From Phalacrocorax aristotelis (lineage: Eukaryota > Chordata > Aves > Suliformes > Phalacrocoracidae): a stretch of 64,000 nucleotides of DNA. Below the pieces are notes generated by a model that saw only the letters and a program-made list of their open reading frames with translations, had not been told where the DNA came from and searched no databases. Below, piece by piece: positions 1-12,500 of the stretch. Within the stretch, counting starts at the first letter, position 1. Every line of letters begins with the position of its first letter. The stretch lies in the NCBI RefSeq assembly GCF_949628215.1, contig NC_134288.1, forward strand, positions 4,216,001 to 4,280,000. Direction: 5' to 3'. The position numbers and the translations under genes are program-made.

Positions 1-381
1 GGGCTGCTGCTTTACTTCTGCCAGCTTAATTTTCAGCCAGATCAGTTCCTTGATATTGACTCACTGGGGACTGGAAAACAGCAGTGCCAGCAAAAGGGAA
101 CTGGCCAGAAACAAGCAGTTAGAGTAGGGTAGAACTAACTTTTTTCCCGTGTAAGTCCAGCACAAACCAGTTTAACGCTGATTGAATTATGCCTAGGGTA
201 TGTACACTCTTCAGTCCTAAATAGGAGTGTGCACCGACTTCTTCCATCTTCACATCTTTTTAACCAGATGGAATTTGTTTCTGTGTACTCTTCTGTATTA
301 CTGATGTAGATGTTTTGGTATCTTGTGGAATAGAGGATTTGATGACCTTAATTCATAATAAAATTATTTTTTCTTTTTCAG
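1..381 (+). other. TRPC4AP: TRPC4AP intron, partial
   Basis: No coding segment seen. The last 20 bases are a T-rich tract leading into the acceptor at 380-381. Confidence 0.8.
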
Positions 382-570
382 CTACACTTTTGAATATTCC
401 AGGCTTCATTGAGCGATTGTGCAAACTGGCAACACGGAAGGTGTCTGAAACAACTGGTACTTCCAGCTTCCTCCAGGAGCTGGAAGAGTGGTACACCTGG
501 CTGGACAATGCACTAGTACTTGATGCACTGATGAGAGTGGCAAACGAAGAGGCAGAGCAGAGCAGTACAG
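382..570 (+). CDS. TRPC4AP: TRPC4AP exon (first in window)
   Basis: Acceptor tttttcag before 382 and donor gtatcc at 571. It encodes the segment from LLNIPGFIERL to ANEEAEQSS. It enters in phase with two bases of an Ala codon, so an upstream coding exon lies outside the window. Confidence 0.95.
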
Positions 571-3500
571 GTATCCAGCTTGCATTCCTCTAGCCACCAG
601 TAGCTGATGCATATCTTAACTTTCTTCAGTGTTTGCCATGTGTTGCTCTTCCTTTCAACTGGTGTTGATTCCCCTTTTCTTCTGCGAAAGACTGACATGT
701 CAGAGTTTAGATCTGACTCCTCTTTTGTTCTCATGTAGCACTGATTTTTTTCCATGAGCTAAAGTTAGCAAAAGGAAGTGTCCTAGGGCAATCTGTGCCA
801 TTTGCACACCTAGATAACACTGTAACCCTGTACATCCTTGGCACTAATATCCCTTGGAGTAGCAAAAATACACACACCCGAGGTAAGTGACTTTACTGGC
901 ATTTTGCTCTAAAACTAAGGCTCTTAGCTTTGGGTCCAAATGCTTCATACGGAGGAAGTGGTCCCTCCTTTAAAAAGGAGAGGTAGTTCCAGCAAAATTA
1001 AATAATTTGGAAAAAAGAAATTGTTCCACGTGAATATATGGAAGTGTTAATACAACCTTAGGAAAATATTCTGAAGCAACCACCTCGTTTGTCTCTTCAC
1101 CCTTCAATATTACAAAAATGCAACGCGTATCTTGTAGAACTCAAAGTACTCGGTAACAGAATGAGAATTATCCCAAAATTTTGATATCCAAATCTTTGCT
1201 TCTGTGCTTCTTTGGAACACTTTCTTCCTTGTCCAGCTTCATGAGTTTTGTAGCAATTAATTATTAAAACTTCTGAAAATACACAAAAAATTAAGTATGT
1301 GAATGCTCCAGCATCATCTCTCACACACCTTGGTGGAAGCTGGAGAACACTTGGTATTTTGAAACAGAATTCACAAGGCAGTTTTACTGAGGGGAAGCAT
1401 GCCCGGTCACAGCTCTTGACTCACAACATCAGTTAGTACACCTAGGCTTGCTTGCTTTCCCAGAATACTGTCTCAGTCTCCAGCGGCTTGTGGCTTAGGA
1501 CTTCTGAATCAGAGGTGGCGTCTGTGCTTTTTACCCTTTGATGGTTTCCTTCCTTTGTGTGTTTGCCTAGTCACTGTTTCTGCACGTGAGTTCAAAAAGC
1601 ATTCACGCTATCCTGTGGCAGGGGAGTTAATCACTTAGTTATGTATTGTGTAAAGAGCTAACTCCTTTCTGAACTGCAGCCTGCATGTTTTGCTGTGTCC
1701 TTATTTACTTTCTCTGTGTCACTCATGATTTCTGTCATGCTTTCCACACGTAGTCATGGCGTGTTGTATTGTATTTCTGCCCTTAGCAGTATAATTCCAG
1801 ATAGGGCTATGAAAATTATTTAACTGTGGCCTAAATATACTGGTACTAAGGTATGAAATGAAAATAGACTAATAGTAAATGCTTCTGGTGATCTCACCCC
1901 TACTTCTATTGCCTTTTCCACCATGTCCTTTCTGGTGCAGTAGCCTATTAATTCATGTAGGTGTACTTATGTATTTTAGGTAATGATGCCATTTAGCTCA
2001 TTATGGGAAAATGGAATAATTTTTTTAAATCTAATTTTATCTCCTCCTGTCATCTGCACTGTTTCACTGTAACAGTAATAACTGTAACAAATCCTTTCCT
2101 GTTGAAGCTGCCTCACATCTTTGCCATCTTGTTCAGAGTCTTCCGATGAAAGTGGATTGGCCAACACCTCAACACGAACACAGCTTCCACAGTCCATGAA
2201 GATCATGCATGAAATTATGTATAAGCTGGAGGTGTTGTATGTTCTCTGCGTGCTGCTCATGGGGAGACAAAGGAATCAGGTGAGCACTTGTAAACAGTCA
2301 TGCATGCACAAGTTGATGTCTCTTTAAATCTAAGTGCTCGTTAATTAGGTCATGGACACAAACATGAAGGGCAAAGCTCAAGGCATAAAGCTGGGCAAAT
2401 CCCATCACTGCAGCGATGCACAAACAAACAGGCAGTGTTTTGTTGCTGAGAACCAGAACGAGCCACTGGGCAGGGCTTGTCACAAGTTGTGCTGACCAGT
2501 GTCAGGGTGGTGGTCAGTCTCTGCAGAGCTGCCGCTGTGGTGCAAGATGGATGCAGGAGGATGCCTCCTGGATGAGGCAGCCTCTGTCTGCGTGGGAGGA
2601 AGTGTTTGGATGTACCTGGGTGCTGCAGAAGCTGCAGCCAGGCTTTCGTCCCCCTCCTGGAGCACTGGTGACCTGCTTGGGTGGAGCCCCTTCAGGCTTT
2701 CCCCTTCTTTGGCTGCTTTCACTTCTGGAAATCCTCCAGGGTGATCTGTAAATGTGTGATTTTTGTAGCAGGTTCCCTCTCTCGGCAGAGTGAGCGTAGT
2801 GTTAAACTCTCAGCTGGAAGGATACACTTCGGTGCTGTCTGCACTAGGCGCTGCCTAGAAATCCCACTCATCTGTTCCTTTTGCGTTTCTTGCTTTCAAA
2901 ACAAAAAATAGTTCCCTGTCTCACATAGGCTTATGGAGAACCAATCGCTGCCGCTTGGCTGTAGTTTGATTTAAATGGGTCAAAAGCATATTGTGAAGGG
3001 GAAAGAAAAGCAATCCGTTGGTACAGTTTTGACAGGTTTCCAACATCGGCAGTCTGCTCAGCTCAGCAGAACAGCTTGGAATAACAGGGGTTTTCGGATG
3101 CCCTAGAGACTGGGAGGATCAAATTGTTTTGAGTTATTGAAGGGCTGTTGTATTAAGCAAGAGTGGCTGTGTTGGGGGGCTGTTGCTTAAGCACATTTAT
3201 CTTGAGTATTTTGTTCTTTGCTGGTAACATCCCACTGTATAGGAGTCACAAATACTCACCACGGGCAGTCTCCTGAATCTCTTAATCTGAATTTAAAATA
3301 GAATTGCATTTGTAGTACAGTCCTTAACATAACTAACCTGTTTGCTCCGAACCTATGAACAGATACTCAGAATTAAAGAGAAATAGATTCTATATAATAG
3401 TAACCAGAGGAAACTGGCAATTCTTGCAGAAACCACAATCACTACCATAAGAAACTCATAATCCTGTTGTCATTCCTTTTAGAAGTACTGTTTCTGTTGG

Positions 3501-6500
3501 GCATAAAATAATATCTGACAAAAGCCCAAGACATAATTGGAACTATCAGAACATGGATCTGTTAGGAGGCCTTTTTCTTCCATTGTATCAAGTTAGATAA
3601 TTCATCCCAGCCTGATTTCACCACAAGGCTGCAGTTTTACAGATACTGCAGAAACTACTTGCAGCTTGCACTCATCCTGCTGCCGCTTGTTCAGGGAGCT
3701 GGAGGTGCTGGTTCCTTACCTCCCTGGATCAGTCCTAGAGTGTTACTGTCAAATGTGACAAGGTGGGAAGTATGCTGCTGAAATAGCTGCTTTGAAGCTG
3801 ACTTTGTGTCGTGGTTTAGCCCCAGTCAGCAGCCAAGCCCCACACGGCCGCTCGCTCACTCCCCCCCGGTGGGATCGGGGAGAGAGTCGGAAGAGTAAAA
3901 GTGAGGCAACTCATGGGTTGAGATAAAGGCAGTGTAACAGGGAAAGCAAAAGCTGCGCGCGGAAGCAAAGCAAAAGAAGGAATTCATTCACCGCTTCCCA
4001 CAGGCAGGCGGGTGCTCAGCCCTCCCCAGGACAGCAGGGCTCCATCACGCGGAACGGTGACTTGGGAAGACAAACACCATCACTCCCAATGTCCCCCCCC
4101 TTTCCTCCTCTTCCCCAGCTTTATACACTGAGCATGATGGCACATGGCATGGAATATCCCGTTGGTCAGCTGGGGTCAGCTGTCCCGGCTGTGCCCCCTC
4201 CCAGCTCCTTGTGCCCCCGGCAGAGCACGGGGAGCTGAAAAAGTCCTTGACCAGTGCAAGCGCTACTTAGCAACAACTAAAACATCTCTGCATTATCACC
4301 GCTGTTTCCAGCACAAATCCAAAACATAGTCTCATACTAGCTACTACGAAGAAATTTATCTCTATCCCAGCTGAAACCAGGGCACTTTGGTTTTTTTTTT
4401 TTAATTTCCTGGGAGAACTTTTTATTCTTCCTCTGCTACTTGTGCCCCCATGCAAACGGGGAGACTGTCTAGGATGAAGCCGGCATGCAGCTCACTTCTC
4501 CAGCTCTGATTCAGGACTGGAATTAAATCTTGAAAGATTTGAGTTACTTCATTCCAGAGCCAGCTCTTTTTGTAAAATCCACTGCCTTTGAAACACATGA
4601 TATATCCTTCATTCCTTAATCTACATTAAGTTTTTAAAAGGCTTGTGTGGCAGATGAGGATCCAGTCCCCTTCTTGAGAGGCAGTCAGATTAAGAGCTAG
4701 AGCCAAGCTGTTCTACGTGGAAAGCTCCAATAAGCAGGGAACGCAGTGTCTGCAATAGCACTCTCACTGACAGGCATTTCAGCTGCTTGATGGTATCTTT
4801 TTCTATGAGGGAATAAAAGCACAGGATCAGTGATATCAGTCTGAGGAGCCAAAGGTCTTACTGGCTTTATATTGGAATAATTTTGTGTAGAATTTCTAAA
4901 GGGCATCACAAACCTGCTTCAGTCCACTATGATAATCAACATAATGATCTAGCATTTGCTTGAAGCATGATGCAGCTTCTTAACAAACTCAACCTGTTGC
5001 TGAATGTTTACTCTAAATCCTTGGTTTAAACTTGGCTGCTGGCTAAGTTGCATAAAGCGACAACTTTGCTAGCAGCAACTTGGCTCCTACCTGCTGCTGT
5101 GCTGGGGATGATCACACCCTTGGGGATGAGTGGTGTTTCACTGCAGATCTGTGCCTTTGCTTCCTTATTATGGTCACACCCTAAATTACTCTCCTTATAT
5201 ATTTTTCTAGCCTGTCTTGCACGTCTGTATCGTGGTGAAAGACAATCGGCTGATTTACTTGCTCTTGCTATAGGGAGCCAAACTGCATGCAGCAGGAGCT
5301 CATAATAGTTTTAGTAGTGAGAGAGCAATGGTGCAATTCATGTGAAGCTGGGCAGCAACAGGAAAAAGTCAAAGGAGTTTGAAGGATGAATATAGAGCAG
5401 GGATTGTCTTGGCACCCCCAGGCTGAGAAGTTGTAATTAGTCTGGGGTCTGGGAGAGAGCGTGGTCCAAAGGCAGTGACTGTGACTCAGGAGCTTTGCTG
5501 CGCAGCTGTCTGTCAGGTGAGAATTTAGAGTTAAGCAAACTGAAAGTAAACTGAACACATTTGAAATTAGGGATGAGATGTTTGGAATAAGCAAATTATT
5601 GCTTTGTGTGGAAAGGAGCAGATTCACAAGTTAAAATAATGAGCAGAAAGAGCTCCTCCTTTAGTGAGGGGCCAAGGCTGTTGCAGGCAGCTCGCATGCT
5701 TGCTTTCATCCTGTTGTGCTTGTGCCATGCTGGCCACCGAGGGACAGGAACTAGAGGGAGTCCTTTGTTTGGAGAGATTCCTCAGCGCTGAGCGTGTTGG
5801 AGACTAGATCAAAGTGTCCAAGAGTCTTTCAAAGTAAGGGAGCACCAAAGGACTTCAAGCTTCGCCATCTGTCAGGGTATTACGGGTGAGGTGGGAAGGA
5901 GCTGCATGCTTCCTCAGGTGTGATACTTGGAGCTGCCCAGCAGTGGGATTGTGATTTCGGTATAGATGGGAAAGTTGGTGGCTACAGCCAAGAGGAGTGC
6001 AAAAGGCCATCGGCTATGCTGAGAGCAAGAATAAGAATGAAAATGTGTAAAATAGCATCGGCTTCAAATGTTTTTGATTCATTCACATATTTGAGGAAAT
6101 GGAACAAAATTGAGTGATTTGCTTGAAATACTGCTAGTTATAATTCTGCATCTTGGGGACAACGTAGGCTATTGTTTAGGTGACTTGATTTTAAGGAACA
6201 TGTCCAATACTGCTTTGGGCACTTAATTTTTACAGCTCCTTGGGCTTCCCAACCAGGCATGGTTTTCATTTGCCCCACATCTCAAGGGATACCACTTGTC
6301 ACAGGCCTACAGCTCACGAGAGTCCTGCTTTGTATTTCTCCTATTCGTTATCTTCCAAACTGCTTACATCAAAAGTATCAAAGCTTGGACTGAAGGTATT
6401 TAACAGCTGTTCACACCAAAATTATTAGGTTTTTTACGTGAGTAACTCTAGTCTGTTTCAAACATGTCATGATACATGGCGCCCTAGCTTGGCAGGCTGA

Positions 6501-9500
6501 CTGATGAATAAACCCAAGTAATTTGGCACTTTCTTCTCTTTTGAGCATTCTCTAAAAAGTTCAACTTCCCCTTAACCTGAAGGAGCAGCGCTTGAACTGC
6601 AGTGTGGTTGTGTTAGTGCTGGACTCTGCTTTCCTCAGAACTCCTGCCTAGGTCACCGGAACAAAAACGGTATCGATAGTTTGTGTTGTCTTCAGAGGAG
6701 TCCCTCAGCTTCGGCTGTGTGAACTGGAAAGGCAGAGGATGCTCAGTGGATGACTTGCAGCAGAATATTCACAGCATAGTTTTCTAATACATAGGTATAG
6801 GTGTATTTTCAGTGTGCTGTAAGCAATCTCCTGATGTCCAAAGCTGCTTCCAGAGGCACAGTGGTTAACTGAAGCACTGGCTAACAGCTTTCTCCCAAAA
6901 TGTCTGTGTTCTATCCATGGAAACTAATCTAATGATACACCATGGTTAGTGTGTGTGTGTTAACAAAAACACATGCTGCTTGATAAGAACTCCTCTTTCT
7001 GTTGTCAGAGGATGATGTAATTGTGCCCATCTGTTTACCAGACTATGCTATATCTGTATTTGAGGCTGCATCAAGTGAGTATGTACTTCTCTTGTTTTCC
7101 AGGTTCATAAAATGATAGCAGAGTTCAAACTGATTCCTGGCCTCAATAACTTGTTTGACAAACTCATCTGGAGAAAGCATTCGGCATCAGCCCTTGTTCT
7201 GCATGGACATAATCAAAATTGTGATTGTAGCCCAGTGAGTAACATCTTAAATTCTGTGTTGGATTTTTATCCTGTCATATAACTCTGAGGAGTTGTATTG
7301 AGTAACTGGGTGCTTGTATCATAAATTGAGATGCAGTAGCATTCAGGTTTTTTTGTGAATTATTGTTTTCACTTAAGTATTCATCTTTGGCTTATGCTAG
7401 CAATTTAGCAGGGGGCAATTTAGCCTCTCCTCTCTCTCCTAGTTTGGGAACTGGGAAAGGCGTAAATTCTGTGGTTCCTGGAGGCCAAAGGTAGAAGGCG
7501 AACAAAACTTAAGGAAATGATAGCTAGGGGGTCTAGCAAGCAGAGGCACAGAACACAAAATGGTTCCCAGTCAGGTTTTGGGGGTGGTTGGGTGGTTTGT
7601 TTCTCTTCCCCCTCCTCCCCCCCACTAAACCCTAGGTATTCTGAATCAATATAGTGATGTGCTTTTTTGCCTTTGCAGTGAGAAGAAATTATTAACTATT
7701 ACATGCACAGGCTTGGAGTCAGTCTCCACTGCTGTTCTATTTTGGGAAGCCTGCAAAGCGCAGCCTTCTCCATTTATGCAAGTCACTTGCTTTGCTGTCC
7801 AAATGGGTTTGATTTGGATAGGTTTTCAATTCAGCTGTTTCATGTCAGCTTGGTAACTAATGATATCCAAAAATAGTAAAGCAAATTTTTTTTACCTTTC
7901 TTGTCTCTTTTTAGGATATTACTTTAAAGATACAGTTCTTGAGGCTTCTTCAGAGCTTTAGTGATCACCATGAGTGAGTATGAAAAGCCGTGGTAGATTG
8001 TGGCTGGGCAGCACTGTTTGCCTGGTTGCCCTTACAGCGGGTGTCCTAAGCACGGTGCAGGCCCCGTGTGAATGGAACATTGTACTGTCCTTAAACTCAA
8101 TTCAGATGCTCACGTGCCTTTCCGCTCCTGCTATGAAAAGGCTACGGATATGCTTTCCAATGGGCATGTCTTAGTATCTCTCTTGATGATTAGAAATAGC
8201 CCATTTTGCTTCATGTTGAAACAAACTGAAATATTTATGTGATGAGTTAACACTTTCTGGCTGAAGAAATAAGGAGGCAGCTTTCATGGTGTTGTTTATC
8301 TGTCTTCTCCCTGAGAGCTGGTAGTGAGCCAGCGTGCTCACAAGAGCGTGTGTGTACCCTGTGGGGGGAAACGTTCAGGTCCAATTCAGATTGGAACAAG
8401 CATGAAACAAAGATGATCAGGGTGAAAGACAGAAAGACAGTGTACCTCTGAAGCGATGAATCAATACTCAATCATACTTTATATATACAAAAATCAATAC
8501 TTGCGTTTGTAAAAACGCTGGGAAGAAGTGATCGCTGTCTAAATGCCAGCAGTGGAGAAGACCTGATTAAACTGGATGGGAAAATGTTGGGGAGCAATTA
8601 TCTGTTGGCTAGCCATTGGGAGCCTAGGCTGGAAATAGGAAGAAAGCTTCTGTTTGCCTTCAGAAGGCATACTTAAGAAGCTTGAGTCTGCTGGGGTAGT
8701 TGAGGGGTGATGCACACTTCTTATTTATGTATTTTTAGATTTTAATGCTTTTACTCGAGACGCACACCTCCTCTCTTGGTGCAGAGGTACTTGTTGCTCT
8801 GTTCTTGCATTCGGTCAATGTCCTGTTGCTCTAATTCAGCACTCCAAGATGGTTTCATGTTCTTTACAAACATCTGCATTTGAGGCATATTGCACTGATA
8901 TGTATTTGCCTTCATTTCTTGCCTAGCTGGTCTTATCTACAGCCAGGGTGATATTTTTGTGTAGGTTTTATCTAGTACTGTTAGATATGCATATTGAAAG
9001 TGTCAGCCTTTTTGATTGTGAAATATTAGCTTTAAGAATGCTGCTGGATGTATTGTAAACATAAGGGAGGAAAGGCTGACCTATCGTAAATCCTCCAGGC
9101 AAGACATTGTTTGCCCAGGAATTGCTCTAGGTTTTCCAATAAAATCTATTTAGATTATGTTCCTACTTCAGTGGTTACTACACTGATCTCGGCCCTCTTT
9201 AAACAGAAAACATCTTTCAGCGGTAGCATTTGAGCAAGTGGAATGTGTGGAATCTGGTTAGGGTTTTTAAACAAATAGTTACATGACCTTTCTATGAAAT
9301 CACAGATAAGCTGAGTTAGCTGAGGACAGGATGAGAGCAAGGACTTACATACTAATATAGACTTCAGTAAAACTGTGTATAAGCCAGACTTGCAGAACTG
9401 TGTGTTGCATGGGGAGAGAGGCAGTAGTTTCATTACAGAAACTTGTTGATCCAGATCTAAAGAAGCTTCATATGACAGCCTCAGTGGGCACTAATCTGGA

Positions 9501-12500
9501 AGATAATGTTTGAAGCAAGGCAACATGCCCATCACCTTTCTGATCAAATAACTTACCCTCTGTGTAGTTGCTGTGTTTTGATGAATGAGTTGTCTTTGCA
9601 CACCCTCGTGCTCACCACAGCATCCCATGCTCCCTCAGGTTTCCCCTAAATAAATCTTTGCTGTCTGATTCTGAGCACTTTGAAGCAGGAGAGCTCTAAG
9701 GGAGCACAGGGGTGTTGGGCAGGGAGTCTGCCAAAGTGAGCCTCTGGATGACATTTCTGCTTTGTCAGACCTGTTCTGCATTTAATTTATTTTACAGATA
9801 AATTGGTTTTCATTACGAAAAGTTCAGTATTTGAATAAAGCATTTCATGTGAATTCTGCGGGTTTTTTATATCTGTTCCTGCTTTGTTTTCTACATTTCA
9901 TGAAGTCTTTAAATATTTCCAGACTAAACTATTTGCTCAGAGTAATAAAATACTAGGATGACTGAGTACTTTTTTTGCAGTTTCTGCTTTCTAATTGAAG
10001 TTTATTACTGATAAGGAGCATAGTCCCTGTATGGCAGAGAAAGTCTGTAGGAAGCTGTGAAAAAGTTTGCTATTCAAGTCTGCTATTCAAAAATGAGTGC
10101 CATCTGGAAGCAAATACTCACAAAACCATAAGATCCTGAACAGGTCAGCAAAGAACCGGATCTCGAAGCTGGTCAGTGTTGAAACTTGCATTTGGCACGT
10201 CTTGGAGGAGGCTTATAAAACAGCAACTAGTTGGCCTAGCTTGGGAGCGTGCTGTGGTGGAGGGGATAGAGTGGAGTGTGAATGGCTGTGAAGCTGATTG
10301 CCTGGTCCTGCAGCCCTCGTAGGCACGTGCCTTTACTCTTCATGGAATTGCATGTTTGCCTGCCTCTTGAATTCATTACATTTTTCTCCCCTACTCCCCA
10401 ACTGTCTTGCTTTAGGAACAAGTATCTTCTTTTAAACAGCCAAGAACTTAATGAGCTGAGTGCAATCTCCCATAAAGCCAACATCCCCGAAGTTGATGCA
10501 GTTGTCAACACAGACAGGTGAGTAGGGATAGAGGGTTCAGGTCAGCCGCTTTGACTGATTTGCAAGCACTCATATTGGAGGTTTGATGTTACCTGCTTCC
10601 TTTGTGGTGGTCCTGTCCACCTCACTTGTTTTAATTTCAGGGACATGTTTCAGCAGGAAGTGTCTAGGTTTGTATGATGTTCATGGTCCTAAGCAAATCT
10701 GAAGTGTGCTTGTGCTTAGAGTAGGCACTTTAAAAACAAAAGCAGCCTAAAATGGTGGTTTCAAGTTCATGGCCCAGACTTCATCACAGTGTGCTAGGTC
10801 TGCCTGTTTGGCCTTTCTCACTCCAGGCATTGCAGACAGACCTGGAAATTAAACTGGGATTCCTCTAATGCATGAATCGCTGCTACTAATAAATCTTAGT
10901 TTTGAGATTCAGGAGCAGTCTGTGCGCACATAAGGTCCATTTGCAGTCTGCATAAACAGATCTAAGTGTGTCTGCTCAGAGTCTTTATTTTAAGAGCAGC
11001 TAATAACTAGAATAAGCTAAATTAGATTAACATGTTAAACCACTTAGAGAATCTCCAGTGTTACATCTGAGTATCTATTAGATTCACCATTCTGATTTAA
11101 TAAGCTCTTTAATACAAGATTCTGAGGTACCACCTCCCAAGACGAAACATTGTTTGCAGAGTTCAGTTGTCAGAATACTCCGAGTCTCGGCAGGGACTTG
11201 GTCTGCACAGAGCATGTTTACCTCGCTTCAGAAGGGAATTCTCTCAGAGGATTTCTAAATTATAACTACTATCATAATACTGCACCTAACTGGGAAGAAC
11301 TGGTGCCTGTATTTACTCGAATCCTTTCCTTCTGAGCACAGGTACCTTTCTGGCTTTGTTCAAAAAGGGATTAACTATTTAGGGGGAAACATCCACCCTG
11401 TTAGGAGCACAGCGAAGGGAAGTGGTTCAAGGGTGTAAACACCTTTTTCCAACTGCAAAGTTTCTCATCTTTCTCAAGAGTTAATAAGAAAAGACTGTCA
11501 TGCTGCAAGAAAACCAGTTCCCAGAAGGTCTTTGTCAGCTGGCTGTTGACTGCCCAGCAAAGGTGCTGATACAGCACCCGTTAACCTGGGTGCATCTGCT
11601 GAATATGCACGGTGGGGTATGTTTGAGTTGAAGAGTGTCACCTGAAGCGTCTTATTCCACCTCCTGCGGGACGGTTTGTATAGCCAGCCAGGCAGCACTG
11701 CTGAGTTCACGCCCTAAAATTGGTTTCTTTTCCACCCTTACGATTTTGTTTTTGTGTCACTTTTCTTGATAAAAGGCATTGCTTCTGCACAAGCTTTTAC
11801 TGTAGGTAGATACTCCACTGAAGGTGCTATTTAATACAAGTAGTATTGCAGATCTACAGCCTTTATACTTTTACTAGTACATACAGAAGAAGACTACCTC
11901 ATGTAGCATGTAGGTTTCAGTACTCCACTCTGCCTCCTAAATGGAGCTCAGAGCTTCCTTATGTTTGAGCAAAAAAGACGTGTTTTTCTTTCGTTTCTAA
12001 GCTCAAATGGGGTGTATGGGTTTTTTCTAATCTCTTAAATCCTACAAGCTGTGAGTTGGTATTTCTGAAATAATTACAATTTTAAAAATTAATATCTTTT
12101 TTAGGATTTATTTCGAAGCCATATTGCAGGTATCGCAAATGTTTACCAAAGGCAGCGAGGAGAAATCTTCCACTGGTAGAACTAGTAATGAAAGTTAATT
12201 AATATTTGTACCATACATTTAATACTGGGATTTTGATCGTTAGAAGCTCTGGAGAAGAGAGTGGATTCAGTATTCTACAAGGTACAGTGCTTGCCAGCCC
12301 TTCCACTTATGCTGTAACTTCTTCACATGCTCTAGGAGTCTTGTCTGTGATGGGAAAAGAGGCTTGTTGACCAGACTGCTTCAGGTCATGAAGAAGGAAC
12401 CAGCTGAATCGTCCTTCAGGTGGGTTCACTCTGCACTATAACATGCTGTTCTGAGTTGACTGGGGAGTCAGTTTGTTTTCATACAGCTTACAGCAGTTGA

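Noticed and set aside
4391-4402. T-run after the LTR as a reversed poly(A) tail of a retrocopy
   Set aside because: It lies outside the target duplication and no gene-derived sequence adjoins it, so it is a plain homopolymer.
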